A stretch of DNA of 14,858 nucleotides from NCBI GenBank assembly GCA_016203345.1, contig JACQMZ010000101.1:1-14858 (forward strand), in the 5' to 3' direction. Of the stretch, positions 1-6,571 are shown piece by piece. The notes beneath the pieces were generated by a model, which made no database searches, was not told the origin of the DNA, and saw nothing but the letters and a program-made list of their open reading frames with translations. The position numbers and the translations under genes were made by a program. How positions within the stretch are numbered: the first letter of the stretch is position 1; each line of letters begins with the position of its first letter. This DNA comes from Candidatus Woesearchaeota archaeon. GTDB lineage: Archaea; Nanobdellota; Nanobdellia; Woesearchaeales; ARS49.

Positions 1-1
1 C

Positions 2-187
2 AGACCCATACACCTTGTGTTTACAGATACTGACACGTTCCACAAACAAGACCAGCTCCACAGGATTGCCGTTGAGCAGCGTGAAACTGCTGGAATCCAC
101 ATGCTCGACGTTAATGAAAACAAACTCCTAACCATCGTACGCATACATGGCAGTCAGAGACAACTCAAAGTCAATCACGGCGCGTAG
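2..187 (+). CDS. C-terminal end of an unrecognised protein (5' end outside window)
   Basis: An open frame enters from the left edge (first full codon at 2) and ends at TAG 185-187, giving 61 residues. The composition is protein-like, with a patch near the end resembling a final beta hairpin (HMLDVNENKLLTIVRIHG). The other two forward frames are closed by stops in this stretch: TGA near 31 in frame 1 and TAA near 130 in frame 3. I do not recognise the family. The next gene on the same strand is a small unknown protein and then a metallophosphoesterase, so this may be the upstream member of one operon. Its end overlaps the longest version of the next ORF by about 41 bases, which argues for a later start there. 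Confidence 0.5.
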   Translation, partial: RPIHLVFTDTDTFHKQDQLHRIAVEQRETAGIHMLDVNENKLLTIVRIHGSQRQLKVNHGA

Positions 188-587
188 GGAACATTGCATA
201 GTGAAACTATATAAGCCGTATCATGGATCCCTACACATGAAGGAATATTACCTCTCTTTAGGTGCACATCCTGTGCCGTTCACCGACGTGAAGGATAAGC
301 CTTATTATTGTATTGAGCGCGACTCTGCTCGCCGCGTGGTTATCCGCGAAAAAATTTCCCCACTTGGAACTCTTGAAGAACGACGAGTCTATGAGCACAC
401 TCGCAGCAAACGTACGGCAACCGTGGTGCGAAGAACCTACGGACCTGACATGTCCTACCAGGGGGCAAGTATATTCTTCCGCTCCCCTCACGAACGCCGC
501 ATCGTACGCATCGACAGCATGAATAGAATAGTCAGCATAACCACCGATGTTGGTGTACTGGTGAGAAATGACGAACCGCGACCATGA
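147..587 (+). CDS. Hypothetical protein, co-oriented with and overlapping the phosphoesterase gene
   Basis: This is an open frame of 146 codons from ATG 147. Its 5' end overlaps the preceding gene in another frame, so in-frame GTG 201 or ATG 237 are at least as likely as starts. None of the three has a clear ribosome site. From ATG 237 the protein (MKEYYLSLGAHPVPF...) is about 116 residues, basic and Arg-rich, with no transmembrane segment, no signal peptide and no motif I know. Its stop (585-587) lies inside the next gene, which starts at 568, an 20-base overlap that suggests translational coupling with the phosphoesterase. The function is unknown; the link to a phosphoesterase is positional only. 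Confidence 0.5.
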   Translation: MAVRDNSKSITARREHCIVKLYKPYHGSLHMKEYYLSLGAHPVPFTDVKDKPYYCIERDSARRVVIREKISPLGTLEERRVYEHTRSKRTATVVRRTYGPDMSYQGASIFFRSPHERRIVRIDSMNRIVSITTDVGVLVRNDEPRP

Positions 588-1434
588 TGCACTCCGGATA
601 GCCGTTCTTGGCGACTTGCACGGCCACTTTAGACTGGCACTCACACTTCTCAAGCGATGGGAAACTGAGCACAACCAAACCCTTGATGCCATTCTTCAAG
701 TCGGTGATTTCGGCGTGTGGCCAACACCATACAAGCTCGACCCCCCAACTGCCAGATTTGCACGCCGCGACCCAGATGAAATCAGTTTCCCGGAATACCA
801 GCAAATGACGCCCGAATCAAGCAAATTCTTTGACGGGAGGAACCCTGAACACTCCATCGACGCATCCATTATTTTTGTCAAAGGAAATCATGAAGATTTT
901 GAACACCTTGAGACACTTGAACGCCACCATGGTCAGGGTACAATACCAGTGGATTATTTTCAACGGTTTCACTACCTGCCAAACGGTCAGACAACACGCA
1001 TTCACGCACGAGGGCATGTGGTGACAGTTGGCGGGCTTGGCGGCATCGAACGCGACCATGGCACACGCGACCAAGATGTCGCGGCCCTGTGCGGCACACC
1101 TGTAGATATCCTGCTGACCCACGAGCCCTATCGAGGCGGTGTTGAAGTCTGGAAAGGATCACTAAAATCCCTCCGATTGATTCACGCCATTCGGCCATCG
1201 TTTGTTTTCTGCGGACACTATCACATTGCGGGACAAGAACTCGAGCGCATAGGCAACACCAAAGGGTATATCCTAAACGAAGTCAACTTCAGAGTGCGGC
1301 ACCGTCTGAATCCAGGCTGCTTTGGAATCCTCGAGTGGACATCCCCCCAAGACGCGTCATTTTCCTTCGTTGAAGATGCGTGGTTGCACGATTACACGCG
1401 CGACAATTACAAAGAAGTACTCGGTAGGAAATAG
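568..1434 (+). CDS. Calcineurin-like metallophosphoesterase
   Basis: This 288-residue protein carries the full set of metal-binding signatures of the calcineurin-like phosphoesterase superfamily in order: GDLHG (15-19), GDFG (46-49, standing for GDxxD/G), GNHE (106-109), the His of LLTHEP (H185) and GHYH (216-219). These bind two divalent metals in known family members and hydrolyse phosphomonoester, phosphodiester or nucleotide substrates; the substrate here cannot be read. An insert of about 55 residues between GDFG and GNHE (Pro- and Glu-rich) may form a substrate lid. There is no signal peptide, so it is probably cytoplasmic. The start is supported by GGTGAG a few bases upstream (560-565). 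It overlaps the preceding small gene and converges on tgt, whose stop is 37 bases away. Confidence 0.85.
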   Translation: MTNRDHDALRIAVLGDLHGHFRLALTLLKRWETEHNQTLDAILQVGDFGVWPTPYKLDPPTARFARRDPDEISFPEYQQMTPESSKFFDGRNPEHSIDASIIFVKGNHEDFEHLETLERHHGQGTIPVDYFQRFHYLPNGQTTRIHARGHVVTVGGLGGIERDHGTRDQDVAALCGTPVDILLTHEPYRGGVEVWKGSLKSLRLIHAIRPSFVFCGHYHIAGQELERIGNTKGYILNEVNFRVRHRLNPGCFGILEWTSPQDASFSFVEDAWLHDYTRDNYKEVLGRK

Positions 1435-1470
1435 AACGGCACACGCCTGCGCAAGTACGACTCAGAAAAG

Positions 1471-2565
1471 TCAGTCTGCATACAACGCCACTTGCTCCTG
1501 CTTGAACTGCGCAAACCTACCTTCGCGAATAGCCACGCGCGTGTCCCTCATCAGCTGAAGAACAAAATGCACATTGTGAATCGTGTTCAATCGTTCACTC
1601 ATCACTTCCTTGGTCCGCGCCAAATGATGCAAATAACTCCGCGTGTACGTTGCGCACGTGTGACAATCGCACTCCTCATCCAATGGCTTCAGATCAGCAT
1701 GAAACTGCTGTTTGGAAATATCGATCGTTCCCTCGCTCGTGAAGAGTTCATTGTGGCGCGCGTTTTTCGTCGGATAACATGAGTCAAACACGTCAACACC
1801 CTGTCCGATTGCATTCACCATGTCAACTGGACTGCCAACACCCATCACGTACCGCGGCTTTGACTTGTCCACCAACGGCACAGAAACCTCAAGAACGTCC
1901 TTCAACATCTGTGACCCTTCGCCAATGCCCAGCCCGCCAATTGCAACGCCGTCAAACGGCAGACTGTTGATGAACGACGTGCTCTTCTTTCGCAAGTCAA
2001 GATCACACCCTCCCTGAGAAATGCCAAACTTCAATTGTCCATCAACAGCAGGAACTTTCAAAAACCTCTCAGCCCATGCATGAGTTTTCTTCACATAATC
2101 AACCACTGTCTCCGGCGCAGAACCAAAAGGCGGCTGACAATCCAGCATCATCGCCACATCAGAACCCAATACCTGCTGAATGCCTGCGACACTCTCAGGC
2201 GTAGCGAACAGCTTCGTACCATCAAACGGGTTCTTGAACCAAATCCCTTCCTCAGTCGTCTTGATAAAAAAGCTCGGAAGAATCATCTGAAAACCACCAC
2301 TATCTGTGAAAACAGCATGATTCCACTTCATGAACTTGTGCAAGCCACCATGCGCAGAAATGGTTTCAAGGCCTGGCTTCAAACTCAACACAAACGCGTT
2401 GCACATCACTGCCTGCGCGCCAAACGATTCGACCTCGCCAGCAGTCAAATGCTTAAATGCACCCTTAGTCGCAATCGGCATAAAAAAAGGAGTCTCCACC
2501 TTTCCATGACTTGTATGAAGAACGCCTGCACGGGCGGTGCCGTCTTCAGCCTCGAGAGTAAACAT
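1471..2565 (-). CDS. tgt: tRNA-guanine transglycosylase, bacterial/queuine type
   Basis: The enzyme exchanges guanine in tRNA for a 7-deazaguanine base. At 364 residues it matches the length of bacterial (G34, queuosine) TGT rather than archaeal arcTGT, which is much longer and has C-terminal domains including PUA. Visible motifs: DSGGFQM (88-94, catalytic Asp88), the SDVAMMLDCQPPFG region around D142, ISQGG (182-186), GGLGIGE (210-216), the nucleophile region GVDVFDSCYPTKNARH (Asp261), and a zinc site CDCHTC (Cys299, 301, 304) with His330 26 residues later, as in bacterial TGT. The specificity pocket reads LDCQ where bacterial enzymes usually have FDEC, so base preference (preQ1, queuine or other) is open. 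A TATA-like box 26 bases before the ATG suggests a leaderless message. No queuosine synthesis gene is present in the window. Confidence 0.9.
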   Translation of the reverse strand: MFTLEAEDGTARAGVLHTSHGKVETPFFMPIATKGAFKHLTAGEVESFGAQAVMCNAFVLSLKPGLETISAHGGLHKFMKWNHAVFTDSGGFQMILPSFFIKTTEEGIWFKNPFDGTKLFATPESVAGIQQVLGSDVAMMLDCQPPFGSAPETVVDYVKKTHAWAERFLKVPAVDGQLKFGISQGGCDLDLRKKSTSFINSLPFDGVAIGGLGIGEGSQMLKDVLEVSVPLVDKSKPRYVMGVGSPVDMVNAIGQGVDVFDSCYPTKNARHNELFTSEGTIDISKQQFHADLKPLDEECDCHTCATYTRSYLHHLARTKEVMSERLNTIHNVHFVLQLMRDTRVAIREGRFAQFKQEQVALYAD

Positions 2566-2587
2566 ACCGCTGATCCAACTACTGCGA

Positions 2588-2596
2588 TTTAAGAAT
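2588..2596 (-). promoter_or_regulatory. TATA-like box of tgt
   Basis: On the minus strand the sequence reads TTCTTAAAT, centred about 26 bases upstream of the tgt ATG. That spacing puts the transcription start at or next to the start codon. It is inferred from spacing and base content only. Confidence 0.4.
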
Positions 2597-2598
2597 GT

Positions 2599-2645
2599 GG
2601 TGCAAAATTTCTGAATTCGCCTTGTGACGCTCGTTCAAGAATTTT
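2599..2645 (-). repeat. Dispersed palindromic repeat, copy 1
   Basis: Read on the minus strand, this segment has AAAATTCTTGAA, then CGAGC, an eight-base variable part, GCGAATTCAGAA and ATTTTGCACC. The left and right arms are near-complementary, so it can fold into an imperfect hairpin. A second copy in the same order of blocks lies at 11440-11479, differing by one substitution in the left part, one base in the right arm, one near the end and the length of the variable centre. This copy stands upstream of the tgt promoter. Confidence 0.65.
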
Positions 2646-2656
2646 CGGGGGATACA

Positions 2657-2682
2657 TTTAATTATGAGGAATAATACGGTGA
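2657..2682 (+). promoter_or_regulatory. TATA-like box and ribosome site before the iminopeptidase-like gene
   Basis: TTTAATTA at 2657-2664 is centred about 27 bases before ATG 2687, the spacing of a leaderless archaeal promoter. GGTGA at 2678-2682, five bases before the ATG, is a good archaeal ribosome site. Both cannot be used on one short transcript, so either transcription starts further upstream or the GGTGA is incidental. Confidence 0.4.
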
Positions 2683-2686
2683 ACGC

Positions 2687-3655
2687 ATGACTTCATTGTA
2701 CCCTTCACGCAAACCGTATCGAAAAGGTTATTTTCCTGTCTCTGACGGCTACAAATTATTCTACGCGCTGTATGGCAATCCTCGTGGAAAGCCGGTGCTG
2801 TTTGTCCACGGCGGGCCTGGCGCGGGATGCGGGAAAAACGCGCACCGGTTTTTCGATCCAAAGAAATTCAACATCATCACCGTCGACCAGAGAGGTGCAG
2901 GAAAAAGCAGGCCCTTTGCCAGCACAAAAAACAACACCACTCAAAAATTAGTCGAGGACTTTCACCACTTGTTGAAGTTTTTGAACATCAAAAAAACATT
3001 ACTCTTTGGCGGAAGCTGGGGAAGCTGCCTGTCGCTCTGCTACGCAATAAAATATCCGGACACAGTCAAGGGAATGGTGTTGCGCGGCATCTATCTCGGC
3101 ACGCGCGGGGAAAACGATTATTTTCTCAACGGCGGCGCACGAACACACTTTCCTGACGTATGGGAACAATTCCTTAGTTTGGTGCCACGAAAACACTGGC
3201 GCAACCCTGCACAGCATTATTGGCGCATGATGAACAGCAAAAATCCAAAAACAGTCAAGAAATACTGCACACAATGGGCCGCGTACGAAAATAGCATGCT
3301 CCACCTCAAAACAAATTTTTCAGAGGCGCGCAAAAGTGCACAAGGAAAATGGGCAGTATCACTCGCCCGCCTTGAAGCCCACTACCTCATGAACGACTGC
3401 TTCCTGCCACGCAACTACATACTCAACAACGCACACAAGATCGCACACATCCCCACAACCATCGTGCACGGCAGGTACGACTTTATGTGCACGCCAGACG
3501 TTGCGTATCGATTGCACCAAGCACTGCCAAAATCAAAATTGTACTATGTCTTAGCCGGACATTCTGCATCAGATCCTGAAATACAAAAGACACTGGTGAG
3601 AGAGATGAAAAAAATGGCTGTACGTCACCAACGTCGCCATAATTTTTCGCCATAA
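2687..3655 (+). CDS. pip: Alpha/beta hydrolase, proline iminopeptidase-like (peptidase family S33)
   Basis: This 322-residue protein has the prolyl aminopeptidase layout: the oxyanion motif HGGPG (41-45), VDQRGAGKS (66-74), the nucleophile elbow GGSWGS with Ser110, an acid at HGRYD (Asp265) and the base at GHSASDP (His292). The cap domain keeps WAAYENS (197-203) and LEAHY (229-233), which correspond to the Glu residues that bind the substrate N-terminus in Serratia-type prolyl aminopeptidase. The predicted role is removal of N-terminal proline from peptides in the cytosol (no signal peptide). It could complement the secreted subtilases downstream by finishing imported peptides, but that link is inference. 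The length is normal for the family (about 310-320). The symbol is by family resemblance. Confidence 0.85.
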   Translation: MTSLYPSRKPYRKGYFPVSDGYKLFYALYGNPRGKPVLFVHGGPGAGCGKNAHRFFDPKKFNIITVDQRGAGKSRPFASTKNNTTQKLVEDFHHLLKFLNIKKTLLFGGSWGSCLSLCYAIKYPDTVKGMVLRGIYLGTRGENDYFLNGGARTHFPDVWEQFLSLVPRKHWRNPAQHYWRMMNSKNPKTVKKYCTQWAAYENSMLHLKTNFSEARKSAQGKWAVSLARLEAHYLMNDCFLPRNYILNNAHKIAHIPTTIVHGRYDFMCTPDVAYRLHQALPKSKLYYVLAGHSASDPEIQKTLVREMKKMAVRHQRRHNFSP

Positions 3656-3656
3656 C

Positions 3657-3677
3657 TTTTATATACTGTAATGCATT
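3657..3677 (+). promoter_or_regulatory. Promoter and possible operator of the relBE-like pair
   Basis: TTTTATATA (3657-3665) is a strong TATA box centred 27 bases before ATG 3688, fitting a leaderless transcript. The perfect palindrome AATGCATT (3670-3677) lies between the box and the start, where binding by the antitoxin dimer would block transcription. Confidence 0.55.
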
Positions 3678-3687
3678 GTAGCACGTT

Positions 3688-3906
3688 ATGGCAACTACCA
3701 TCCAAGTGTCGGAACACGTCAAGAAGCATCTCGACCAGCTCAAGCTCCAGCCCCGTGAAACGTACGACGAAGTAATCGACCGTGTCCTTGACGACTTCGA
3801 AGAAATCAGCGACGACACAAAGAAACGCATCGTCCAAGCTGAGCGGGACATAGCTGCCGGCCGCATCATCCCTCACGCACGCGTCAAGAGGGAACTTGAC
3901 CTTTGA
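3688..3906 (+). CDS. RelB-like antitoxin
   Basis: This 72-residue protein has an N-terminal ribbon-helix-helix-like half (TTIQVS strand at 3-8, then helices around 9-19 and 25-39), expected to dimerise and bind the operator. It is followed by a charged helical tail (ISDDTKKRIVQAERDIAAG, then RVKRELDL) that should wrap the toxin. The stop overlaps the start of the toxin gene, the usual coupled arrangement of type II pairs. The message appears leaderless. The tail is clearly homologous to the 44-residue orphan protein at 11221 (16 of 39 positions identical by hand alignment), which lacks the DNA-binding half. Confidence 0.75.
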   Translation: MATTIQVSEHVKKHLDQLKLQPRETYDEVIDRVLDDFEEISDDTKKRIVQAERDIAAGRIIPHARVKRELDL

Positions 3907-4157
3907 TTGCTTACACCCTTTCCTGGTCTGATAACGCATACAAGGAACTCAAAAGACTTCCAGTCTTCATTCAAAGGGTGATTGTCAAGAAAATAGATGA
4001 AGCTTCGCTCAATCCGGCGCACTTCTTCACCAAGCTCGTTGGACGACCCGAATACAAACTTCGTGTGGGTGATTATCGGGTGATAACAAGAATTGAGCAC
4101 GGACAACTGATTATTCTTGTGGTAGATGTAGGCCATCGGAAAAACATATATGATTGA
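3903..4157 (+). CDS. RelE/ParE-family toxin
   Basis: This 84-residue basic protein has the RelE fold signature: the N-terminal strand IAYTLSWSDNAYKELKRLP, two helices, then KLRVGDYRVITRI (52-64) and the terminal VGHRKNIYD (76-84). RelE relatives cleave mRNA on the ribosome; ParE relatives poison gyrase. The basic residues R54, R59, H78, R79 and K80 favour the RelE side. The start is TTG 3903, which overlaps the antitoxin stop by four bases; no other start is in frame nearby. It converges on the membrane-protein gene with a three-base gap. The pair looks intact and probably active, with the antitoxin acting as repressor of its own promoter. Confidence 0.8.
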   Translation: MIAYTLSWSDNAYKELKRLPVFIQRVIVKKIDEASLNPAHFFTKLVGRPEYKLRVGDYRVITRIEHGQLIILVVDVGHRKNIYD

Positions 4158-4160
4158 CTG

Positions 4161-4619
4161 CTATGTTCTTGTCCTCTGTGCCAGCCACAACAGCAACACT
4201 CCAATCGCGACATACCCAACAGTCAAATACGCCCCGTGCGGCACTGACTGCTCCAAATAACTTTCCAGGATCGGTTTCACGCGCTGAAAATCCTCAACGT
4301 AAAACGCAACGGTTGAAAAAATCAATTGCTCATTCACAAAAGACAAGACGATGGAGAACACAGCAGGAATCAACGTAGTCCTGCCAAGAATGAACAACGT
4401 CTTGCGTCGCGAACCTGTATACAAATAAAGAATCCCCGCACCCGCTGTCACCAACGCGCCGGCGATGACGGCAAGCGTGGCAAACGCACCACTCGCCACA
4501 AAAGGCAAAAACACAAACACGATGCTCAACGGCACCAAGAAGGCAAGGCCTGTGAGATACAGAAAATTAGCAAACGCAAGAACAGCGAAATGCTTGATAA
4601 GAGAGACTGTCATCGTCAT
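4161..4619 (-). CDS. Small integral membrane protein, four predicted helices
   Basis: This is a protein of 152 residues from ATG 4619. Hydrophobic spans lie at about 11-38, 44-67, 75-95 and 128-146. They are separated by a basic turn SRRKT (70-74) and a charged loop (about 103-120, EDFQRVKPILESYLEQ). I recognise no family motif. ATG 4619 shares one base with the stop of the upstream 15-codon reading frame (TGATG), so translation may be coupled. An in-frame TTG one codon earlier and an ATG two codons later are alternatives. It has no promoter of its own that I can see and probably rides on the promoter at 4814-4820. It lies directly behind remnants of a VapBC locus; a functional connection is not implied. 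Confidence 0.65.
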   Translation of the reverse strand: MTMTVSLIKHFAVLAFANFLYLTGLAFLVPLSIVFVFLPFVASGAFATLAVIAGALVTAGAGILYLYTGSRRKTLFILGRTTLIPAVFSIVLSFVNEQLIFSTVAFYVEDFQRVKPILESYLEQSVPHGAYLTVGYVAIGVLLLWLAQRTRT

Positions 4620-4666
4620 CAATACGATTCAACCTTAAGACCTGGAATGCGTAAAAAGTGTTTCAT
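4619..4666 (-). pseudogene. C-terminal remnant of a VapC-type PIN toxin
   Basis: The frame reads MKHFLRIPGLKVESY and stops. This matches the usual end of VapC PIN-domain toxins, which close with a (T)RN-x-KHF-x-RIPGL-x-V-E segment, and the codons just before the ATG even read R-N. Everything upstream of that (the Asp-containing catalytic core) is absent. The ATG overlaps the stop of the VapB-like gene (ATGA), which mimics normal vapBC coupling. The likely history is an internal deletion that removed the toxin body and joined its tail to the antitoxin end. The family assignment is from memory of VapC termini, without a search. Confidence 0.55.
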
Positions 4667-4791
4667 GTTGCGATACGCTCCATCCTCTGCCGCATTCCTG
4701 CCCGAAGTTTCTTGATAGATCGTTCAACTTCTTCCGCTTCATCTCTAGACAGAATACCTGCAAGATCGAGCAATGATGCCTTTACTGCCAT
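4663..4791 (-). CDS. N-terminally truncated VapB-like antitoxin (42 aa)
   Basis: This 42-residue reading frame is MAVKASLLDLAGIL, then SRDEAEEVERSIKKLRAGM and a basic end. It matches the C-terminal half of archaeal VapB antitoxins of the DUF217 type (SLLDLAGxLS.EEAEE....I.ELR), the part that occupies the toxin. The N-terminal half of about 35-40 residues with the DNA-binding fold is missing, and a TAA blocks extension seven codons upstream. A TATA box 26 bases before the ATG and a dyad over the expected transcription start suggest it is expressed as a leaderless message. Its stop overlaps the VapC remnant. It is either a relic or a free toxin-neutralising peptide. Confidence 0.6.
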   Translation of the reverse strand: MAVKASLLDLAGILSRDEAEEVERSIKKLRAGMRQRMERIAT

Positions 4792-4792
4792 A

Positions 4793-4820
4793 AGTGCACA
4801 TACGTGTACTTAGTATAATA
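4793..4820 (-). promoter_or_regulatory. TATA box and dyad operator before the VapB-like gene
   Basis: On the minus strand TATTATA (4814-4820) is centred about 26 bases before ATG 4791. The 18-base dyad AGTaCACgTAtGTGcACT (4810-4793) has seven of nine symmetric pairs and covers the expected transcription start. This is the place for an autoregulatory operator, although the remaining antitoxin has no DNA-binding half. Confidence 0.5.
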
Positions 4821-4828
4821 AGTTTTTG

Positions 4829-4984
4829 ATGGAGTTTTCAAGAACAAATCAGGGGTACTTCCAAGTCCCCTTTGTCTTTCAAAACGTCAAAGCACGCACC
4901 ATGCAATTACTCAAAGGAGCAAATAAAGCACCTAACAGGAACGTAGAGAATATCCAACAACTCCAATTTTCAATTCAGTCATAA
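4829..4984 (+). CDS. Possible small ORF of 51 codons, unrecognised
   Basis: ATG 4829 opens 51 codons (MEFSRTNQGYFQVPFVFQ...), Gln- and Asn-rich, ending at TAA 4982. There is no ribosome site. The nearest plus-strand TATA-like stretch is only about ten bases upstream. No family is recognised. It sits divergently from the VapB-like gene. It may be chance. Confidence 0.2.
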   Translation: MEFSRTNQGYFQVPFVFQNVKARTMQLLKGANKAPNRNVENIQQLQFSIQS

Positions 4985-5147
4985 TAACACCTTTAACACT
5001 ATCTTTTGCTCCATTCCGATGCGGGGCATAAATAAAGATTTCGGTGATTCAGACTGGATCAAATGAGTCATCTTCTCGGATGCTTGCCGTAAGAGTCTTT
5101 CGAGTTGTCGTCTAAAGAGTGAGTTGACGTGTTATTATCGAGAACCG

Positions 5148-5483
5148 TTATGTCTCTACCGACTTATAATTCGGCACATCTTCAGCATCGGTCTTGAACT
5201 GGCTGCATGCCCGCTTACGTTCCCAATAATAGAAGCATTTTGTGCCAAATGTCTTGAAGACGTGGCAATTGTCGCAGACTTGTGCCATACTGGTTTTCAG
5301 ACGGGATACATTTAAAAAGCTTGTGGCTTTGAATTCTCGAAAACCACCATACTTGTGTCGCTTCCGCCGTAATTGGGAGAAATGTCTGTCATGGTGGTTT
5401 TTGAGACGCTCAGAAATTTTCACAAATGAAATATGACACATGAAAATTTCCGACGTTTCCGAGTTCGGCACTTCCTGCCTCAC
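5148..5483 (-). CDS. Doubtful ORF with possible zinc-ribbon
   Basis: A 111-codon frame starts at GTG 5483, or at ATG 5441 for 97 residues. It is Lys/Arg/His-rich, with CDNCHVFKTFGTKC late in the sequence, which could supply three zinc ligands and resembles basic zinc-ribbon proteins. There is no TATA box or ribosome site. The two inverted repeats at 5335-5450 lie inside it. It may be a real small basic protein, a decayed one, or a chance frame across an RNA gene. Confidence 0.25.
   Translation of the reverse strand: MRQEVPNSETSEIFMCHISFVKISERLKNHHDRHFSQLRRKRHKYGGFREFKATSFLNVSRLKTSMAQVCDNCHVFKTFGTKCFYYWERKRACSQFKTDAEDVPNYKSVET
5311..5318 (+). promoter_or_regulatory. TATA-like box ahead of the hairpin pair
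   Basis: TTTAAAAA is close to the archaeal TATA consensus and lies about 25 bases before the first arm of the 5335-5406 hairpin, so a transcript begun here would start at or inside that hairpin. No protein start follows at a suitable distance. Confidence 0.35.
5335..5406 (+). repeat. 16-bp inverted repeat with 40-base loop
   Basis: Arms 5335-5350 and 5391-5406 pair over 16 positions (15 Watson-Crick and one G-U on the plus strand). The core is AAAACCACCAT against ATGGTGGTTTT. This is far longer than expected by chance in a random stretch of this size. Confidence 0.75.
5413..5450 (+). repeat. 10-bp perfect inverted repeat
   Basis: GAAATTTTCA (5413-5422) pairs perfectly with TGAAAATTTC (5441-5450) across an 18-base spacer, six bases after the previous hairpin. 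The two together would form a compact two-stem RNA of about 115 nt. Confidence 0.6.
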
Positions 5484-5529
5484 TCTAGAAAATTCATGAT
5501 TACGACGCGAGGTATGAATAACTACGGTA

Positions 5530-6567
5530 ATGGTATTGACTCAGAAAGAACGTGATGAGATCAAGTCTGCGTTAGATACTTCTGCGCGACCGTTCATCTA
5601 CTTCCATGACGACCCTGACGGTCTTGCGTCATACCTCTTGTTCATGCGGTACAAGAAAGAAGGCAAAGGACACGCGGTCAAAGCAGTCCCGCACATTACG
5701 GACGCATTTGTGCAAAGAGTCAAGGACTACGACGCAGATCATGTTTTCATCCTCGACATTGCTCTCGTTGACCAAGAGTTCATTGATGGTGTAGGAGTGC
5801 CTGTCACGTGGATCGACCATCATGGCGTGCAGGACATGCAACGCATACACTATTATAACCCACGCAAAAGCATTGGGCAAAATATCCCCACTCCGTACAT
5901 GTGCTATGAAGTCGTCCAGCAGGACCTCTGGCTGGCAACAGTCGGGTGCATCGGCGACTGGCACCTCCCAGACTTTGCTGAAGAATTCAGAACACAATAC
6001 CCAGATCTCCTGCCGAGCAGTATCAAAACAGTGGAAGAAGCGCTGTTCAACAGCCCGATCGCCAAAATCGTCAAACTGTTCAGCTTCAACCTCAAAGGCG
6101 CCACAAGCGAAGTCAATGCCTCCATTCGCACACTTGAAAAAATCAATGACATCAACGAGCTCATCGAAGGCACCAGCCCGCAAGCCAAATTCGTCCTCAA
6201 AAAATATCAAAGAATCAACCAATCATACGAAGAACTCCTTGCCCGCGCAAAACAAGCAGTCACTGACGACCTGCTCGTCATATTCACCTATCAGGAAGAC
6301 AAGCTCTCCCTCACCAAAGACCTCGCGAATGAGATACTCTATCTGAATCCTAAAAAGGTTGTTATCCTAGGCCGCGAGCGCATGGGTGAAGTCCGCATGA
6401 GCTTGCGCGCAGCACAATACAACATTGCAGACGCACTCAAAAATGCACTCATCGACGTCCAAGGATACGGCGGGGGACACGAACACGCGTGCGGCGCAGC
6501 AGTCAAACAAGAAGACTTCCCCTGCTTTCTGGAAAACCTACGGCGAGAACTCAAAAAACAAGATTGA
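5530..6567 (+). CDS. DHH-family phosphoesterase (RecJ/NrnA-like)
   Basis: This 345-residue protein has the DHH superfamily motifs in order: HDDPDG (26-31), the Asp pair of LDIALVD (76, 81), DHHG (96-99), GDW (142-144), and a C-terminal DHHA1 domain ending in GGGHEHACG (314-322), which binds the nucleic acid or nucleotide end. Family members are Mn-dependent 5'-3' single-strand exonucleases (RecJ, archaeal GAN), nanoRNases or cyclic-dinucleotide phosphodiesterases. The lack of an S1 or OB insertion and the short length favour a stand-alone nuclease or nanoRNase, but the substrate is not readable. There is no signal peptide. GAGGT occurs 17 bases before the ATG and CGGT is next to it, so the ribosome site is weak. 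It is followed 50 bases later by the first protease with its own promoter. Confidence 0.85.
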   Translation: MVLTQKERDEIKSALDTSARPFIYFHDDPDGLASYLLFMRYKKEGKGHAVKAVPHITDAFVQRVKDYDADHVFILDIALVDQEFIDGVGVPVTWIDHHGVQDMQRIHYYNPRKSIGQNIPTPYMCYEVVQQDLWLATVGCIGDWHLPDFAEEFRTQYPDLLPSSIKTVEEALFNSPIAKIVKLFSFNLKGATSEVNASIRTLEKINDINELIEGTSPQAKFVLKKYQRINQSYEELLARAKQAVTDDLLVIFTYQEDKLSLTKDLANEILYLNPKKVVILGRERMGEVRMSLRAAQYNIADALKNALIDVQGYGGGHEHACGAAVKQEDFPCFLENLRRELKKQD

Positions 6568-6571
6568 TCGA

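Larger units (their letters stand above)
4985..5529. other. Long gene-poor interval with palindromes
   Basis: No convincing gene is seen in these 545 bases. Overlapping open frames on both strands (minus 5148-5483, plus 5124-5315) each contain a Cys-x2-Cys...Cys pattern, but neither has a promoter or ribosome site. The right half contains a TATA-like box and two consecutive inverted repeats, described separately. The interval could be a decayed gene, an untranslated RNA region, or both. Confidence 0.5.

Noticed and set aside
1435..1470. Terminator between the phosphoesterase and tgt
   Set aside because: Only 36 bases, with no clear hairpin or T-tract on either strand.
5124..5315. 63-codon plus-strand frame with Cys-x2-Cys and Cys-His
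   Set aside because: No start signals, and the cysteine pattern also appears on the opposite strand, so it is probably a composition effect.
4985..5529. SRP RNA or RNase P RNA in the gene-poor interval
   Set aside because: The conserved cores I know for these RNAs were not found on either strand.
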